DNA of 64,000 nucleotides. Origin: Sambucus nigra. Lineage: Eukaryota > Streptophyta > Magnoliopsida > Dipsacales > Adoxaceae. The stretch spans positions 30,106,681-30,170,680 of the forward strand of contig OX422210.1 of the NCBI GenBank assembly GCA_949130495.1. Direction: 5' to 3'. Of the stretch, positions 20,932 through 33,901 are shown piece by piece. The first letter of the stretch is position 1, and each line of letters begins with the position of its first letter. The notes under the pieces are model-generated. The model saw nothing but the letters and a program-made list of their open reading frames with translations. It made no database searches and had not been told where the DNA came from. Made by a program: the position numbers and the translations under genes.

Positions 20932-23900
20932 TTGAAGGTGGTTTGGAAAAAACCTTCAACTTGTCTAGCAAAAACTGAAAGTGATGAGATGACAGTCCCT
21001 TGGTCAAAAGGTCAGCAACCTGCAAATCAGTGGGAATAAACTTTGAATATCACATCGAGCAACTTTGTCCTGAACAAAATGGAAATCAATCTCAACATGT
21101 TTTGAACGCGCATGAAAGATTGGGTTTGGATAGAGATACATAGCACCCGTACCGAGTTAAAAAAATAATGACTCAAGCCACGTGATTTCAGCAGCTGCAT
21201 CGACAAGAGCTTTGTACTCGGACTCGGTGGAGGAACGAGCAGCGGTGCGTTGCTTACGAGATGCCCACGAGATAAGATTGGAGCCGAGATAGATTGCATA
21301 ACCGTCTGTGGATTTGCGATTGTCTACACAACCCGCCCAATTAGAGTCGGAATAAGCTTGTAATTCACAACTGGGTGATTTTGAGATGAGAGGACCATGT
21401 GAGATAGTGTGCTTTAGATTGCGGAGAATTCATTTTAAAACTATCCAATGGGCTTCGGTGGGACTATGCATAAACTGGCACACTTTGTTTACCGAATAAG
21501 CTAAGTTCGGACGAGTTAAAGTATTGTAAGGCCCCAACAACTTGGTGAAACGTTGTTGGATCTGGGAATGGGGAACAACCACACTTTGATAATTTATCCA
21601 AAGAGGAAATTAGTGTTTGGACAGGCTTGGAAGTGTTCATGCCTGTTTTCTTAAGAAGATCCGTGATATACTGACTTTGGGAGAGCACGAGTCCAGAGGG
21701 ATGAGGAATGACAGCAATACCCCAAAAAGAATGAAGTTGGCCGAGATCCTTGATTGAGAATTCACTGCCCATGGTCTGAATTAGAGATTGAATATGAGTA
21801 GCATTATTTCCAGTGATTAGGAGGTCGTCAACATAAATCAGGACATATATTTTTATATCATGATTATTGTAGATGAAAAGAGAGGAATCTGTCCTTGAAG
21901 CAACAAAGTCATGCTTGAGTAGAAATTGAGATAGACGATAAAACCATGCACGCGGCGCTTGTTTTAGACCATAGAGAGATCGGTGAAGCTTACAAACATG
22001 TTGAGGTCGAGAGGGATTTCAAAACCTGAGGGTTGAATCATATAAACCTCTTCATTAAGAACACCATGAAGGAACGCATTGTTGACATCAAGTTGTCGAA
22101 TGGACTAATTGTGAGACACGACAATTGCAAGGACGGCATGAATGGTCGTATGTTTGACGACAGGGCTGAATGTTTCTACATAATCAAGGACTTGTTATTG
22201 GTGAAATCCTTTTGCGACCAAACGTGCTTTGTAGCGCTCCAATTTACCGTCTGCTTTTCGCTTAATTTGGTACACCCATTTACATCCCACAATGTTCATA
22301 TGCGGTGTCCGAGGGACAAGAGACCATGTTTTATTGCATAAAAGTGCATTGATTTCATCAACCATGGCGCGACGCCTTTCAGGATATTTATTTGCAGTGG
22401 AAAAACAGGTTCGTTCATCATTTGTGATAGCAGTGCATAGTAACACATTTGCGCTTGGTTTTGTCATGTGTCGGAGAGTCATGGCATGCGTTGGGGGCTG
22501 CTGAGCAGGTATTGGGGAAAGAAGATCAACCACAAGGGAAATACCATTCGGATTGTAGAGAGAAGTTGTGTGAGAGGGGTGCATTAATGAATTATGGGAT
22601 ATGGGTGGTGAGGTACGAACATGCGATATGGGCGGTGTTACGAGAGGTGAGGTTGATGGAGACACAATAGGATAACGTGAGGATGATAACGTTGGAGTGG
22701 CAGTAAGTTGAGGACTCACGGGTAGTGGTGGTATAGTGGGTGAAATGGGATTTTGTGGTTGCTTAGATGAATGAAGAGATATAGGAATGGAGGTTGGAAG
22801 TTGGACAGTGGATGGAACAATTGGTGGTGAAACACTACTTGAAATGATATTTTGTGGTTGCTTGGATGAATTACTAGTAGGACCTGGTTTGGGCAGGTAC
22901 ATAGTGGATGGGACGAATGCCCAAGGTTGGGTAGGAGTTAAAGTGGGTGGAGAACCCAAAATGGAAGGTCCTGAAAATGGGTATGTGTGTTCATCAAACT
23001 TACATGGCAGGCAATATATATCCTGTTTTTGGTAGTATCGAGACAACGATACCCGAGATGAGATGGACTGCACCCCAAAAATACACACGGAGTAGAACGA
23101 AATGACATCTTGTGCGCATTATAGGGTCGAAGGTAAGGAAAACACAAACACTCAAAAACCTTTAAAACATATAATTTGGGGACGTGCCAAAAATACATTG
23201 AAATGGTGAAATTTCGTGAGACACCAGAGAGGGCATCCGATTTATTAAGTATACGGCGGTTTCAAATGCAAAGTGCCATTTTTTTGCGGAACGCAGGCTT
23301 GCGCAAGAAGGGTAAGTCCCGTTTCAACAATGTGTCTATGTCGGAGTTCGACCGAGCCATTTTGTTCATGTGTGCGGACAAGATAAGCGATGAGTAATGC
23401 CCTTCGAATCGAAAAATTTATTTAATGAGAGATACTCACCACCCCAATCGGTTTTAACAACTTTAATTTTGTTATTAAATTGAAGTTCAACATGACTTTG
23501 GAATTTATTAAAAATTGAGTGCATCTGATTTTTGCACCATGGGATAAAACCAAATAAACTTGGAAAAATCATCAACAAAAATAATAAAATAACGATGGTC
23601 GTCACTTGACGTCATTGGGGAAGGACCCCATACATCAGTAAAAATAAGAGATAAAAGAGAAGAACCATGGGGACGGGTAAGTGGGAGAGACAATCTAGAA
23701 GACTTGCCAAGTTGACAAGCCGTACATATATTATTGAAACACAAAGAGAGAGATAGAAAGTTGTTTTTATTGATAATCGGATGTAATACGCGATGCCAGC
23801 ATTCCGATGAAGCGGACGTAGAGTGAATGGGTGTCGATGCTTGCAAGGAGTACAATCCATCTTTACTCGGCCCGGAAAGGAGAGTTTTCCGTGTTGCCTG

Positions 23901-24178
23901 ATCCTTTACAAGAAATTGGGTGTGGTGAAATTCAAAAAACAAATTATTATCTTAGGCAAATTTTTGAACAGAGAGAAGTGGTTTTGTAATTTCAGGAACA
24001 TATAAAACATCAGATAATTTAAAACGAGTAGTTGGAGATTGAATATTTGAGGAACCAATGCTAGAAATGTGCAAGACCTTACCATTACCCACATGGAGTT
24101 GTTCAGTACCATGATTGTCAGTAGGTTGGGAAAGTGCAGTAAAGTCTAGAGTAACATGATGAGTGGCACCTGTGTCGG
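20932..24178 (-). pseudogene. Copia-B2 pol remnant
   Basis: Order on the minus strand: protease DTGATHHVT at about 24178; GAG-pre-integrase 23508-23942 with CTACQLGKSSRL; integrase with FTDVWGP, then VKTDWGGEY (23366-23605); integrase C-terminal part and Pro-rich linker into reverse transcriptase (22195-23198); KDLGQLHSFWGI (21464-21772); RNase H tail near 21027-21299. Frameshifts sit near 22018 (shared with B1) and elsewhere, and the TGA after AVK near 21434 is shared with B1 and B3. Confidence 0.85.
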
Positions 24179-25219
24179 GAAATCAATTGAGTTGTGGCGA
24201 TCCCTGTGAATGGGTTGTCAAATGGGCATGAGGGTTGATGGTGTGAGTGTACCAATGATAGCATTTAGCAGCAGTGTGATGAATCCCATTACAGATTTGG
24301 CACCGAATTCTATTATCACGTTGCGGGTGAATCAGATTTGTGTGGGAGATTGGGTGGTGTGGTTCATAAGATCTGTTTCCATTGCGAGCACGAGCACGGG
24401 AACCACGGTTGAAACGACCACGACCACGGTTGGATGGACCATTATGGCGATCAATATTAGACTCTCCATGATGGATAAGATGAGGTGTAGGTGGGGATGA
24501 ATTTGTGGTACTTATTGAAGAAATGTTGAGAGATGACAATGTGTTGGAGTGAAGGAACTCGTGGCTGAGGAGTAGGCCATGTAACTCAGAGAATGAGACG
24601 GGTTCTGCACGAGCAGCTAGGGTAGTAACCAAGTCTTTGAAATCAGAACGAAGACCTTTAAATATGTAGATATTGAAGTCTTCGGTGGAAATCGGACGAC
24701 GACGGCAACTAGTTCGTCGGCATAACTCTTTGCACGCTGAAGATATTGAGAAACCGTTAGGCCCCCCTGGCTTAAGTTTTGTAAGTTTATATGAATGGTG
24801 AGAATGCGGGTGTTGGACGGAGAGGGTAAGGCTGCCGTTAACGCATCCCACACCTCCTTAGAGGTTGTGAGTCCAACTACTAATGGAATCACGTCATGGG
24901 AGGAAAGAATTGTGCAAAGAAGGAATTGGTCTTGCTGGACCTAGATCTGAAATGCAGGATTAGTTTGAAGTTCCCCCTGACCTTCAATAGTTATTTGGGC
25001 AGGAGGACAAGGATGTGATCCGTCAATAAATCCAAGCAGATTCCGGGCTCGAAGAAATGGAATTAATTGAGTTTTTTGGAGAAGATAGTTGGTGCAGTTA
25101 AGTTTTAATGAGATGAAATGATGGGCACTGTTAAAAGAGGAAGATAGAATACGTGATGGGTTGGGAGAGTTTTTAGCAGTGGAAGGAGAGATCCCGGATG
25201 TTGTTGAACCCTCAGCCAT
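24179..25219 (-). pseudogene. Copia-B2 gag remnant with CCHC knuckle
   Basis: The start codon is at 25219 (MAEGSTTSGIS). The capsid region has SKEVWDALTAALPSPSNTR (24617-24892) and STEDFNIYIFKGLRSDFKDL (near 24650). A Gly/Arg-rich stretch (near 24400) precedes the zinc knuckle CQICNGIHHTAAKC near 24290, a C-x2-C-x4-H-x4-C array. A TGA sits just before the protease motif in QLN-stop-FPDTGA near 24185, where tryptophan is expected; B3 has the same stop. The N-terminal and central parts are in different frames. Confidence 0.85.
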
Positions 25220-25251
25220 GATGGACAAAAAAAATTGAGGCTCTAAAATAA

Positions 25252-25462
25252 AAATAGAACAAGAAAACTAAAGAGAATTTTTACTATTGGTTTTATTCTC
25301 CTCTTTCTTTATACAGGCTAAAGGATATATTTATAAGGACTCTACCAAGCTATTACTTTCACGAATAAGTAACAGATTCAAATTCAAATGGCAGATATAA
25401 ATGTGGAGAGAAATAAGGTACACAGGTGCAATTATGATATGTTGTTAGGATAGGTGTTAATA
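25252..25462 (-). repeat. Copia-B2 5' LTR
   Basis: A 211-bp partner of 20707-20919 with several substitutions. The adjoining primer site is mutated (TTATTTTAGAGCC in place of TGGTTTCAGAGCC). Confidence 0.85.
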
Positions 25463-26619
25463 GGAAGAATCATAATTACGATCGCAGTACACAGGGAGAT
25501 GTAGTTGTGATCTCGGTTACGATGATTTTCTATAGTGTCACGGAGGTGGATGTAGTGATCCTATGTTTTAAAAAGTAATCAAAAGTATGAGATAAGGCAA
25601 TGAAATAAGATAAATAGGAGAAAATTAAGATAAGAAATTCAATAATTTAAGAAAATGAGATACCATACTAAAATATTAATAGACCATTGTGGGTTTGATT
25701 TACTCTTTTTATTCTTGTTTGTCTACATATATATAGTTAAATAAATAATTTGTAAAAAACAGTTACATTTAAATAATTTATTAGGAAATGATATAGTATA
25801 ATGGAATACAAAATAAAATAAGAATTGAATCCCCAAAACTAAATGGTTAGCACAATTTTTTTCGAGCATAACATTGGCAGATATAAAGGTTTTATACAAT
25901 GTCTTACTAGAGGTATTCAATCAAATCAAATTATAGTTATGCTCAACTCTAAGGCAAAATGGGTTGTATTCAATCAAATCAAAGTGTAGCTTTGTCAAAG
26001 ATTGGAATACCTATATTGTTGCTTTAGTCTTCAATATTTGTGACTTCAATTAAAAAAATTCAATAAACTAATTTTTGGTATTTTCTTTGATTTTAAAATA
26101 AAAAATTAAAAATTATCAATTAAACATCAGGAGCCATATTTATATATACATATTTTCATTATCATATATTTTAATTTTAATTTTGATTTTTATGTCTAAA
26201 AAAAATGAAAAAAAAAGGTAACATGATCAATATGTTAATAGTAGCGGTTTGACTATCGAAAATTTGGAAGTGGGGATGAAACATAGATTGAATAAAAAAA
26301 AAATAGATTAACACAAAAACACCTCTAAAAATGTGGCAAAAACAAAATAACCCATTTTTTTCAATTATTTTTTATCAACACGGGTAGGCCATTCCATGCT
26401 TTCAAACACAATCAATAAACCATTATATATATATAAAAAAACATAAACAGTACAAAACCCCAAGCCCTTTACCATTTTATCATAATAGAATCATGTAGAA
26501 AGAAAATTTCAATTTTAACAACCACCCTTATTTACTGCACGATTCTCATACAAATTGTGTACCACCAATTTCCATTAGTTAGTAATTAAAATAGGTTTAC
26601 CCTTTGTAATTTAAAAGTT

Positions 26620-27044
26620 TATCAAAGGTTGATTGATCAATCCTTATGGGTAAACAACACCTCTAAAAAATTCCAATAGTAACCTTGAATGACAAAATGG
26701 GTCTGGAAGATCATAAAATCTCACACAAACATGAGATGTAAATGAAAAAAATTTAGATGGGGAGAAATTTGGATACCATTACATAGGTTTAAGATAACGA
26801 ACCTTAAAATTTAAAGAACCGAGCGTCCACGCTTTTTTGAAGTCATCCAATGATTGAAATAAAAATGTAAAGTGATGCGCGGTGTGATATCGATTTAAAT
26901 AAACTCGTATGATTTCTATTAAATACTTATTTAATCGGTGACAAATTACAAACCAAATTAATTCAGCCCCTAAAGATGTATAGATAATTTTATTCATGGC
27001 TTTAGTTAGAGGCTAGGATTTGGAGAGTTTTTGTGGGTGTGCCA
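26620..27044 (-). pseudogene. LINE ORF1-like DUF4283 remnant, U2, truncated
   Basis: The start is at 27044 (MAHPQKLSKS, then a stop). The text ELIWFVICHRLNKYLIEIIR and FKKAWTLGSLNFKVRYLKPM shows the DUF4283 domain. The zinc knuckle is missing because of the deletion joined at 'aaaagtttatc|aaaggttgattg'. Confidence 0.55.
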
Positions 27045-27850
27045 TTTTCTCCCTCCTAGGGTTTATCCGTATAGAGGGTTTACCTATTTGTTGTTGTGTA
27101 AGAATACTATTCATCATCTTCTTCATAAATCCAAGCCTCCATTTTTTGTATTTCTTCATTTCTTGCTTTGTTAATTAGTTTCATTGCTCTGTAGTGTAGA
27201 ATTAATTGCTTTCTTTCAACACATGCCTTTTATTATGCTTTCTAGCTAAATTAAATTAGGTTGTGATTAATGGAACTCGCCTTGTGCTTAATGGGTTGCT
27301 TTGCTATGGTGATGGGTTTTATGTATTTAATTCGATTAGGTTGTCCTAGTTATTATGCCAAGGAGATTTAATGGGGTATATCATGTATGCTCCGTATTTA
27401 CGACTTTGCGTGTGTAATTTCAGGAGTATTTGTTGATGCCAAAATCATGTTAGGCTTTTATGCGAATTCAGGGGGTGACACTCCTTGGTTTAATTAATCG
27501 TTGAAATGAGATTCAATCTTAGTAATTTATTATTCCCATGTAACCATTGATACGCGTTAAGTCGAGGTGAGGGATATTAGTCGCAACCTATAGTTTTTAT
27601 TCCTTTTGTTAATCGTAGTTTAAATACACATGCCTAGATTTTCTTTTCTTTTCTTTCGTTAACAATCATCTTTTACACTTTTATTTAGAGGTATTAAACC
27701 GATTAATATTCTTGCAACATTTCTCTGTGGATTCGATACCTGGACTGGCCGTTGTACTCCTTTAAAAGAGTGTAGTCAACAGTTTAGGTTTTTTCATTGA
27801 GTCGGTGAACCGAAAACAATGGCCATCGTGAGTAACTCGGAGGCGCGATT
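27045..27850. other. Unidentified spacer, U2
   Basis: The counterpart of 7083-7844. It ends at 'gagtcggtgaaccgaaaacaatgg'. No gene is visible. Confidence 0.4.
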
Positions 27851-27879
27851 TCCTCCTCAATAACCTTCATTGAGAAAAT

Positions 27880-28560
27880 ACTTTATAAATTCAAGTAGTA
27901 TAATATTAATCAAAGGAAAACACTCTTTTATGCTAATATTCACCTTACCTCTAATTTTGGTGGAATCACATCTCAATTAGAGTACTCTCGTATAATGGTC
28001 AGTTTAATGTACATATCTTACTCTATTCGTAGTCTCATTCATTATATGAGCAATTTTAGTACGCAATACTGGAAAGCCATTATTAGAGCTGTAGGGCATT
28101 TAAAGCATACTAATTTTTTTGGAATGGAATATTAAAGATATATCGAAGTACTTGAAAAGTACTTGAAAAGTATGGTGATGCTAACTGGAAATCTAAATCT
28201 AAAAACTCATAATGCACAAGTGGTCACACCCTTTCCCTTGGAGGTGAAACCATTTCTTGTATATCCTCAAATTAAATATAGAATTGCAGATCCACATTTG
28301 CAATCTGAATTCATTATTTTTGATAAATCTGGGAAAAAAACAAAATGGTGTCCTAATTTTATAAAGGATATTCCAAATTGGGTAAAACTTGTTCCCTCCA
28401 TATGTATACACTTCGATGGCCAATGAGCGATTGGAAAGGAAAAAAATACCATGTATAATTGGAAGTCCAAGCATATTCATCGGACGCCGTAAGACAATTG
28501 AAATTGTTTCTATTGACCATGTCATCTGCTTAAAAGGGGTTTAATTAGAGAATGTAGAAA
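27880..28560 (+). pseudogene. Copia-C RNase H remnant, U2
   Basis: In shifting frames the text reads SQLEYSRIMVSLMY (near 27975), YWKAIIRAVGHLKHTNFFGM, KYGDANWKSKSKNS (near 28165), CTSGHTFPLGGETISW, SEFIIFDKSGKKTKW (28300), KDIPNWVKLVPSICIHFD and YNWKSKHIHR. This is the end of reverse transcriptase plus RNase H of a Copia element unrelated to Copia-A and -B. Catalytic D, E and D positions can be placed, but a stop after HFDGQ (also in U3 and U4) and frameshifts break it. Its continuation, polypurine tract and LTR lie beyond the RTE insertion. Confidence 0.75.
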
Positions 28561-28769
28561 GGTCCATAAGGGAAATGGGATTAAATAATTTAATTAACTA
28601 ACAATCTCCAGGTTGGAAAGCTGTAGAGATCCTAAGATCCAGGTTAATTTAATTAACTTATATATACGTGTGACTTAGTAAGAACTAAGGAGATGTCTTA
28701 ATCATTACCATTTTTATTATGAGACAGTGCACGTATTCCACGAGAATCGTTACAACTTTTTTAATAATT

Positions 28770-30475
28770 ATATATCTTGATATGAAGTGGAATTGGAACG
28801 ATAATGTTAACAACATTTAGTCAAGCATAAAGAATGATATCGAGTAGGTAGGTAAGCAAGTTTTAGGTAAGACTAAAGGAAAAAGATTCATTAAAAAAGA
28901 GACTTGGTGGTGGAATGAGGAAGTGCAAAAGATAATACAAGCGAAACGAGTAAACTTTAAATATTGGCAAAAGAGTAAAAATCAAGAAGATTTAAAAAAG
29001 TATAAGATGTTAAAAAGTGAAGTAAAAAATATTAGTAAAAATGCGCAACAGAACACACTACATAGTCTTTATAATAAATTAGGTACCAAAGAAGGTGAAA
29101 AGGAAATATGTAAATTGGCAAATAAAGATAGAATGACAAGGGATATGGGTCTAGTTAAGCGTATTAAAGACAGAAATAAAAATATATAAATTAAATAAAG
29201 AAATTTTAGATAAATGGGAAGAGTTTTTTCAAATACTATCGAATGAAGAGTATCCGAAAAAAGATGTCGAGAATATTGAACCGAATATAAGAATGTTATG
29301 CCCGATTACTGAAAAAAAGTAGATATATTAGTAAGGAAAATAGGAAAGAATAAAGCGGTTAGCGGATATAAAATACCCACAGAGGTGTGGAGAACCCTTG
29401 GAAGTTTTTGGATAAAATGGTTAACATGCTTATTTAATAAAACTTTTAGAGAACAAAATATGTCAAATGAGTGGTGGAAAAACGCCATAACACTTTTGTA
29501 TAAAAATAAAAGGGATATACAAAACTGCAGTAATTATAGAGGATTCAAACTGATGAATCACTCTATTAAATTGTGGGAAAAAGTTATAGAACAAAGATTA
29601 AGCAATGAGTCAACTATTTCGGATAAGTAATTTGGATTTATGCCAGGGCGATCCACCACAAAAGCTATTTACTTATTACGATAGTTGATGGAGAAATGTA
29701 GAAGTAAAAATAAAAATTTATATATGGTGTTTATAGATTTAGAAAAGGCTTATGATAGAGTAACTAGGGATGTAACTTGGTGGGATTTAAGGAGGAAAAG
29801 AATCCCTATGAGTTATATTAAAGTTATTTAAGATACGTATAATAACACAAAAACTAGAGTAAGGACTGTATGTGGAGAAGCTAATGATTTTATGATTAAA
29901 GTGAATTTACATCAAGTATAGGCCTTAAGTCGTTATTTAATTGTCGTAGTTTTAGATGAGATTACTAAGGACATGCAAGAAGATGTTACGTTGTTTGCGG
30001 ACGATATAGTTTTAGTAGACACTTCAAAGGAGGGGTTAGTAATGAGAGTAGGTACTTGGGGAAAAGCCTTAGATTCCAAGGGACTAAAAATCAGGAGAAA
30101 TAAAACATAATTTATGAAATGTAAATTTAATAAAGAGGCATCGGGTAACATAATGTTAAATATTGAAGAAAAAGTGATAAATCAAACTTTATATATATAG
30201 GTTCAATGTTAGAAAGTAGACGTAAGGTGGTACGAACATGTGTTGTGTAGACCAGATGATGCCCATATAATAAGAGGACGATTGTTAAAAATAGAGGGGT
30301 AAAAGAGAAAGTGGTCGCCCTAAGCTATCGTGGGAGGAAATTATTTGGAGAGATCTTAAGGAATTAAACTTGAATGATAATGTTGCACACAATAGATTAG
30401 AATGAAAAAGGAGAATCTATGTGGACAACCCCGTATCGGTGGGATTAAGGAAAGGATGATGTTGATGATGATGAT
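28770..30475 (+). pseudogene. RTE-type LINE, U2
   Basis: The linker region before the reverse transcriptase is open for 88 residues (28923-29189) with LYNKLGTKEGEKEICKLAN. Reverse transcriptase pieces follow: WLTCLFNKTFREQNMSNEWW (29385-29630), FIDLEKAYDRVTRDVTWWDL (near 29730) and LFADDIVLVD (near 29994). It ends with gggattaagg and a GAT-rich tail at 30456-30475. The endonuclease is missing and several stops are present. It sits inside Copia-C, so it is the younger of the two. Confidence 0.8.
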
Positions 30476-30714
30476 ATGTTCAAGTGTGTTATTGCGTTAT
30501 ACTCCTCAGAGAAATAAGGCCACTTTGTGAATATTTTGAATGCTGAATTCTCTAATAGACTCATAAAAATAGGTTTTCAAGGCCAAAATGAACACGATAA
30601 GAACCAATTATGCTTGAGGGGGAACTATGTGACTTATATTTTCTTGGTTTACAAGAACTATGGGAAGTTCAAAGTTTCTGACTACTTATTCAGATGTAGC
30701 TAGTCTTCACTTTT

Positions 30715-32106
30715 CAGGGCGAGGGGTGTGGTTGTTGGAAATGGTTTATTAATGAACATGTCAGGGGAAACTTCGTTGCCAAATTCAAGTGGGAGACACA
30801 TTCCAAGTTTAGTAAGACCACCCAAATATGTGTTCTCTAATTTGAGGAGAACAATTTGGTATATTCACATGTCAAAAACCAATAAGTATTGAATTAGAAA
30901 AATGCCTTTAAAGATACCCACTTGAGTTAATAAAAAAAGAAAACTTTGTATAATAAAACCTTATCTCACATAGAAAAAATAATGAAATGTGAAGAGTTAA
31001 TATACTCCATGATGGTCACTCCTTGGTTGGACCAAAGGAACCCCACTTTTACGGAGTGGTGATAACTTAGGTTTGCGTGCATGCCGCTGCCTATCGCGTG
31101 GACCAACTCCACTAGGGCATGTTTGAGCCTAGCCTTGGACTTCAATAGATTTTTTGATTTATTGGCAAAATTTCGTTCGTTTATAATTTCTGGTTCGGAT
31201 TAATCCCAATCCATAATAGAAATGTGTCTGATCATTTATTAAATCGGCTTGGCCCGTTCGCAAAATGGGTCCAATTTTATTTTAATGGGCTGTTGAAATT
31301 GGTTGAAAATTATAGCTCAAAAGGACAAAAGCCATGTCACGTCGTGATTTTCTTTTTTGACGGCCTGTTCGTTGAAAAAACCACACTAAATAGACAATGT
31401 GATTGTTTAAATGGTCACGAATAAGTTTGTAAAAGTCCTTAGGCTTACCATAAATCCTCACTTAATTTTTTTGGCTTTTTCTGTTCCTACGACGACTACA
31501 ATCATAGGGACAAAAAATCTATTCTATTTTATGAGATAATAGCTCACAACATTGGGCACCATAAAGGGAGCAAAATGTTTTAAGAACACAACATGAATTC
31601 ACAGGGTTAGGAGTGTTTGTCTATACTCAATTTAAACATTGTATAAAATAATTTGTAGATTTTTTATTATTGTTCGTACATTTTATTTTTATATCCAAAA
31701 TAACAATTATTTTTTAAGGATAAAAACTTGTTCAACCATAAAGAAATTGACACTACACAGTAAAACCTACTTTTTAATGTGAAGTCCAAAATAGAATACG
31801 TGATTCAAAATTATAGACGGGACACGTAACATTTTTTACGAATTTTGCTCTTGATGAGTCTCTACCATTTCAACATTGATTGACTCTTGCAAATAAGGAT
31901 ATTGTATGAGATTAAGTTGCATTCTCTTTTATAAAAGTTAATACCAAATTAAAGATCCTTTTGTACAAAAACCTAATACATATCTATCTTCAAGTGTAAA
32001 ATGAACAAGGTTTAGCGTATATAACATAAACACCATGGAAACACCATAGGTTCAAAACGACTGCAATGAAAAATAAATGGTTATTTGAATTTTGGATGGC
32101 GTTTGT
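30715..32106 (+). repeat. Copia-C polypurine tract and 3' LTR, U2
   Basis: A G-rich tract runs into TGTTGGAAATGG at 30733, the presumed LTR start. It is almost identical to 43674-45060 in U3. The right boundary is not defined. Confidence 0.45.
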
Positions 32107-32132
32107 TATATATATATATATATATATATATA

Positions 32133-32514
32133 AGAGAAAGGCTCCCTAACATACCTCATTAAACATACTTACGGACATACCATTTTTTTAAAATAGTAAA
32201 AAAATGATTGAGTTGATATGTTTTATATGGGTTCATGATATTTCACTATGCCCATGTAAAAATATTCAGCTGAAAATAATGTATTTTGTTCTTTTTAAAA
32301 AATAGGTAAAAAAACTGACAATTTTAAAGGGTAAAAATTGTTAGTTTTTTTTTACCTATTTTTTAAAAATAACAAAATACATTATTTCCAATTGATTATT
32401 TTTGTAGGGGCACATTGAAATGTCATGAACCCGTATAAAAATTATTATCTCCATTTTATATTTTTTTACTATTTTAAAAATGGGTATGTTCATTGGAGGT
32501 ATGTTTGGAGATCC
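32133..32514. mobile_element. Foldback MITE-1, U2
   Basis: The same near-palindrome as 10757-11141, between (TA)n tracts at 32107-32132 and 32516-32582. Confidence 0.7.
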
Positions 32515-32582
<68 letters not shown>

Positions 32583-32583
<1 letters not shown>

Positions 32584-32775
32584 ATAATAATGCCCTTGTG
32601 TGGACTAGTCTGCATTTTTAGAATGCGGACCAGACATGTGTTACCTAACAGTGCGCCTAGAAATTAGCTCCTAAATTATAGGTATACTCTCTCTCTTTTC
32701 TGGGCTCACCGCCAGGTAACACATGCTCGGTCCGCATTCTTAAAATGTGAATTAGTCCGCACAAGAACATGATTG
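32583..32775. mobile_element. Foldback MITE-2, U2
   Basis: Ends are cccttgtgtggactagtctgcat and cattcttaaaatgtgaattagtccgcac. It has the same orientation as U1. A long (TA)n lies on its left and a short one on its right (32776-32790). Confidence 0.7.
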
Positions 32776-33214
32776 TATATATATATACATATCCCCTGAG
32801 TGAGTGTTGGTGACCTATAGTTACTTGAGTGTTGGTGACATATAATTTCAAAAATATAAATAATTTAATTTTACAGTTGTACGAATTTATTTTTAGAAGA
32901 AAGTAATAAACAATTGATTGGTATAAAGGTCCTTTTCAAATCCAAATATAATAAACATTAAATAATTAGTTTTTTTTCATCCTTTTTTATTTAAAGAATA
33001 CTTTATGCTTCGATGCTACATCCAAGTTACATAAGGAACAATAGTTATACTATTTTTCTATACTCAAAGAAAATACGTGGTGAAGTTTGACAAAAGTTTA
33101 TTTGAAAAATATGAGGGAAAGGACTGAAATGAACATGCCTTTCACTTTTTACTTCACTTAACATTTATCCAATTAACCTAAACGAAGTATGATAAGAAAA
33201 AAATAAAGAAGTTT

Positions 33215-33375
33215 CTACGATGATTTTTCAATCTTCTTATCAATCATATAAAGCTCATTCAATAACACCACTGCCACACCAATAGATACTACGAGCATAA
33301 TATTTTTTTTAACCGATTTACATAAAGGAAAGAAAGTTACTTGAAAGTGAGTATAGATGATACTAATACTACTAC

Positions 33376-33406
<31 letters not shown>

Positions 33407-33901
33407 CGTAGTAGTAGTAGTAGTAGTAGTAGTAGTAATAAATCTAACAAGGGACACATGAGATGAACCACCGCATGGCGTGAATAGGTGCCTTGATTAT
33501 CTCTAAAGCCCAGTCCCCTACCACCGTAATGCACGAGTCAGGTGGGAATACAAACACCCTGCACATACATACATATATTACTCACAAACCTTTATATAAA
33601 GTAATTCTAAGTTGTCACAATATATCGTCATGATATTGTTGGTGCATGTGTCGACAAAATAAGATGCATTATTGTTTCAATTGTTGTATCAGTAAAACCG
33701 TGTCCCCGTACAATGATCGAATATAACAAAGAACATTTCACTATGTTTCATATGTAATCAAATAACTAGAGAGAGGGGGGGAGGGACCGACCATGGGATC
33801 CAGATGATGACGCCGAACATGGAGACGTGGATGGCAAAGAATGCAAAAGGAAAACCGAAGTGAAAATCCAAAGGCTTACAAACTCCGTCCTCAATACACA
33901 T
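33215..33901 (-). CDS. TAXIMIN-like small peptide gene, two exons, U2 copy
   Basis: Exon 1 is 33901-33792 and exon 2 is 33362-33215, again 110 + 148 nt, with GT at 33791-33790 and AG at 33364-33363. The 85-residue frame is open but more diverged: exon 1 reads [19 protein letters not shown], so the [11 protein letters not shown] core has three substitutions. Exon 2 reads HFQVTFFPLCKSVKKNIMLV and ends KKIEKSS. The divergence could mean loss of constraint. Splicing is inferred. Confidence 0.42.
33374..33438. repeat. (AGT)n microsatellite at the intron 3' end, U2
   Basis: An imperfect tract starting act-act-act-agt with one agtcgt interruption; about 21 units. Confidence 0.8.

Larger units (their letters stand above)
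20707..25462 (-). mobile_element. Copia-B copy 2 (B2), complete structure, decayed
   Basis: This 4.76-kb Copia element on the minus strand has 3' LTR 20707-20919, polypurine tract 20920-20931, gag-pol remnants, a decayed primer site at about 25234-25251 and 5' LTR 25252-25462. The flanks are gggag on the left and ggaag on the right, one mismatch from the perfect ggaag pair around B3. This fits a 5-bp target duplication inherited from one insertion. Confidence 0.9.

Noticed and set aside
22033..22341. 102-residue plus-strand frame repeated at 15617 and about 49959
   Set aside because: It is antisense to the Copia reverse transcriptase; its conservation reflects the duplication of Copia-B.
28163..28426. 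Open frame treated as an unknown conserved protein (also 41091 and 59996)
   Set aside because: The start is out of frame; once frames are joined the text is Copia RNase H, so it is annotated as such.
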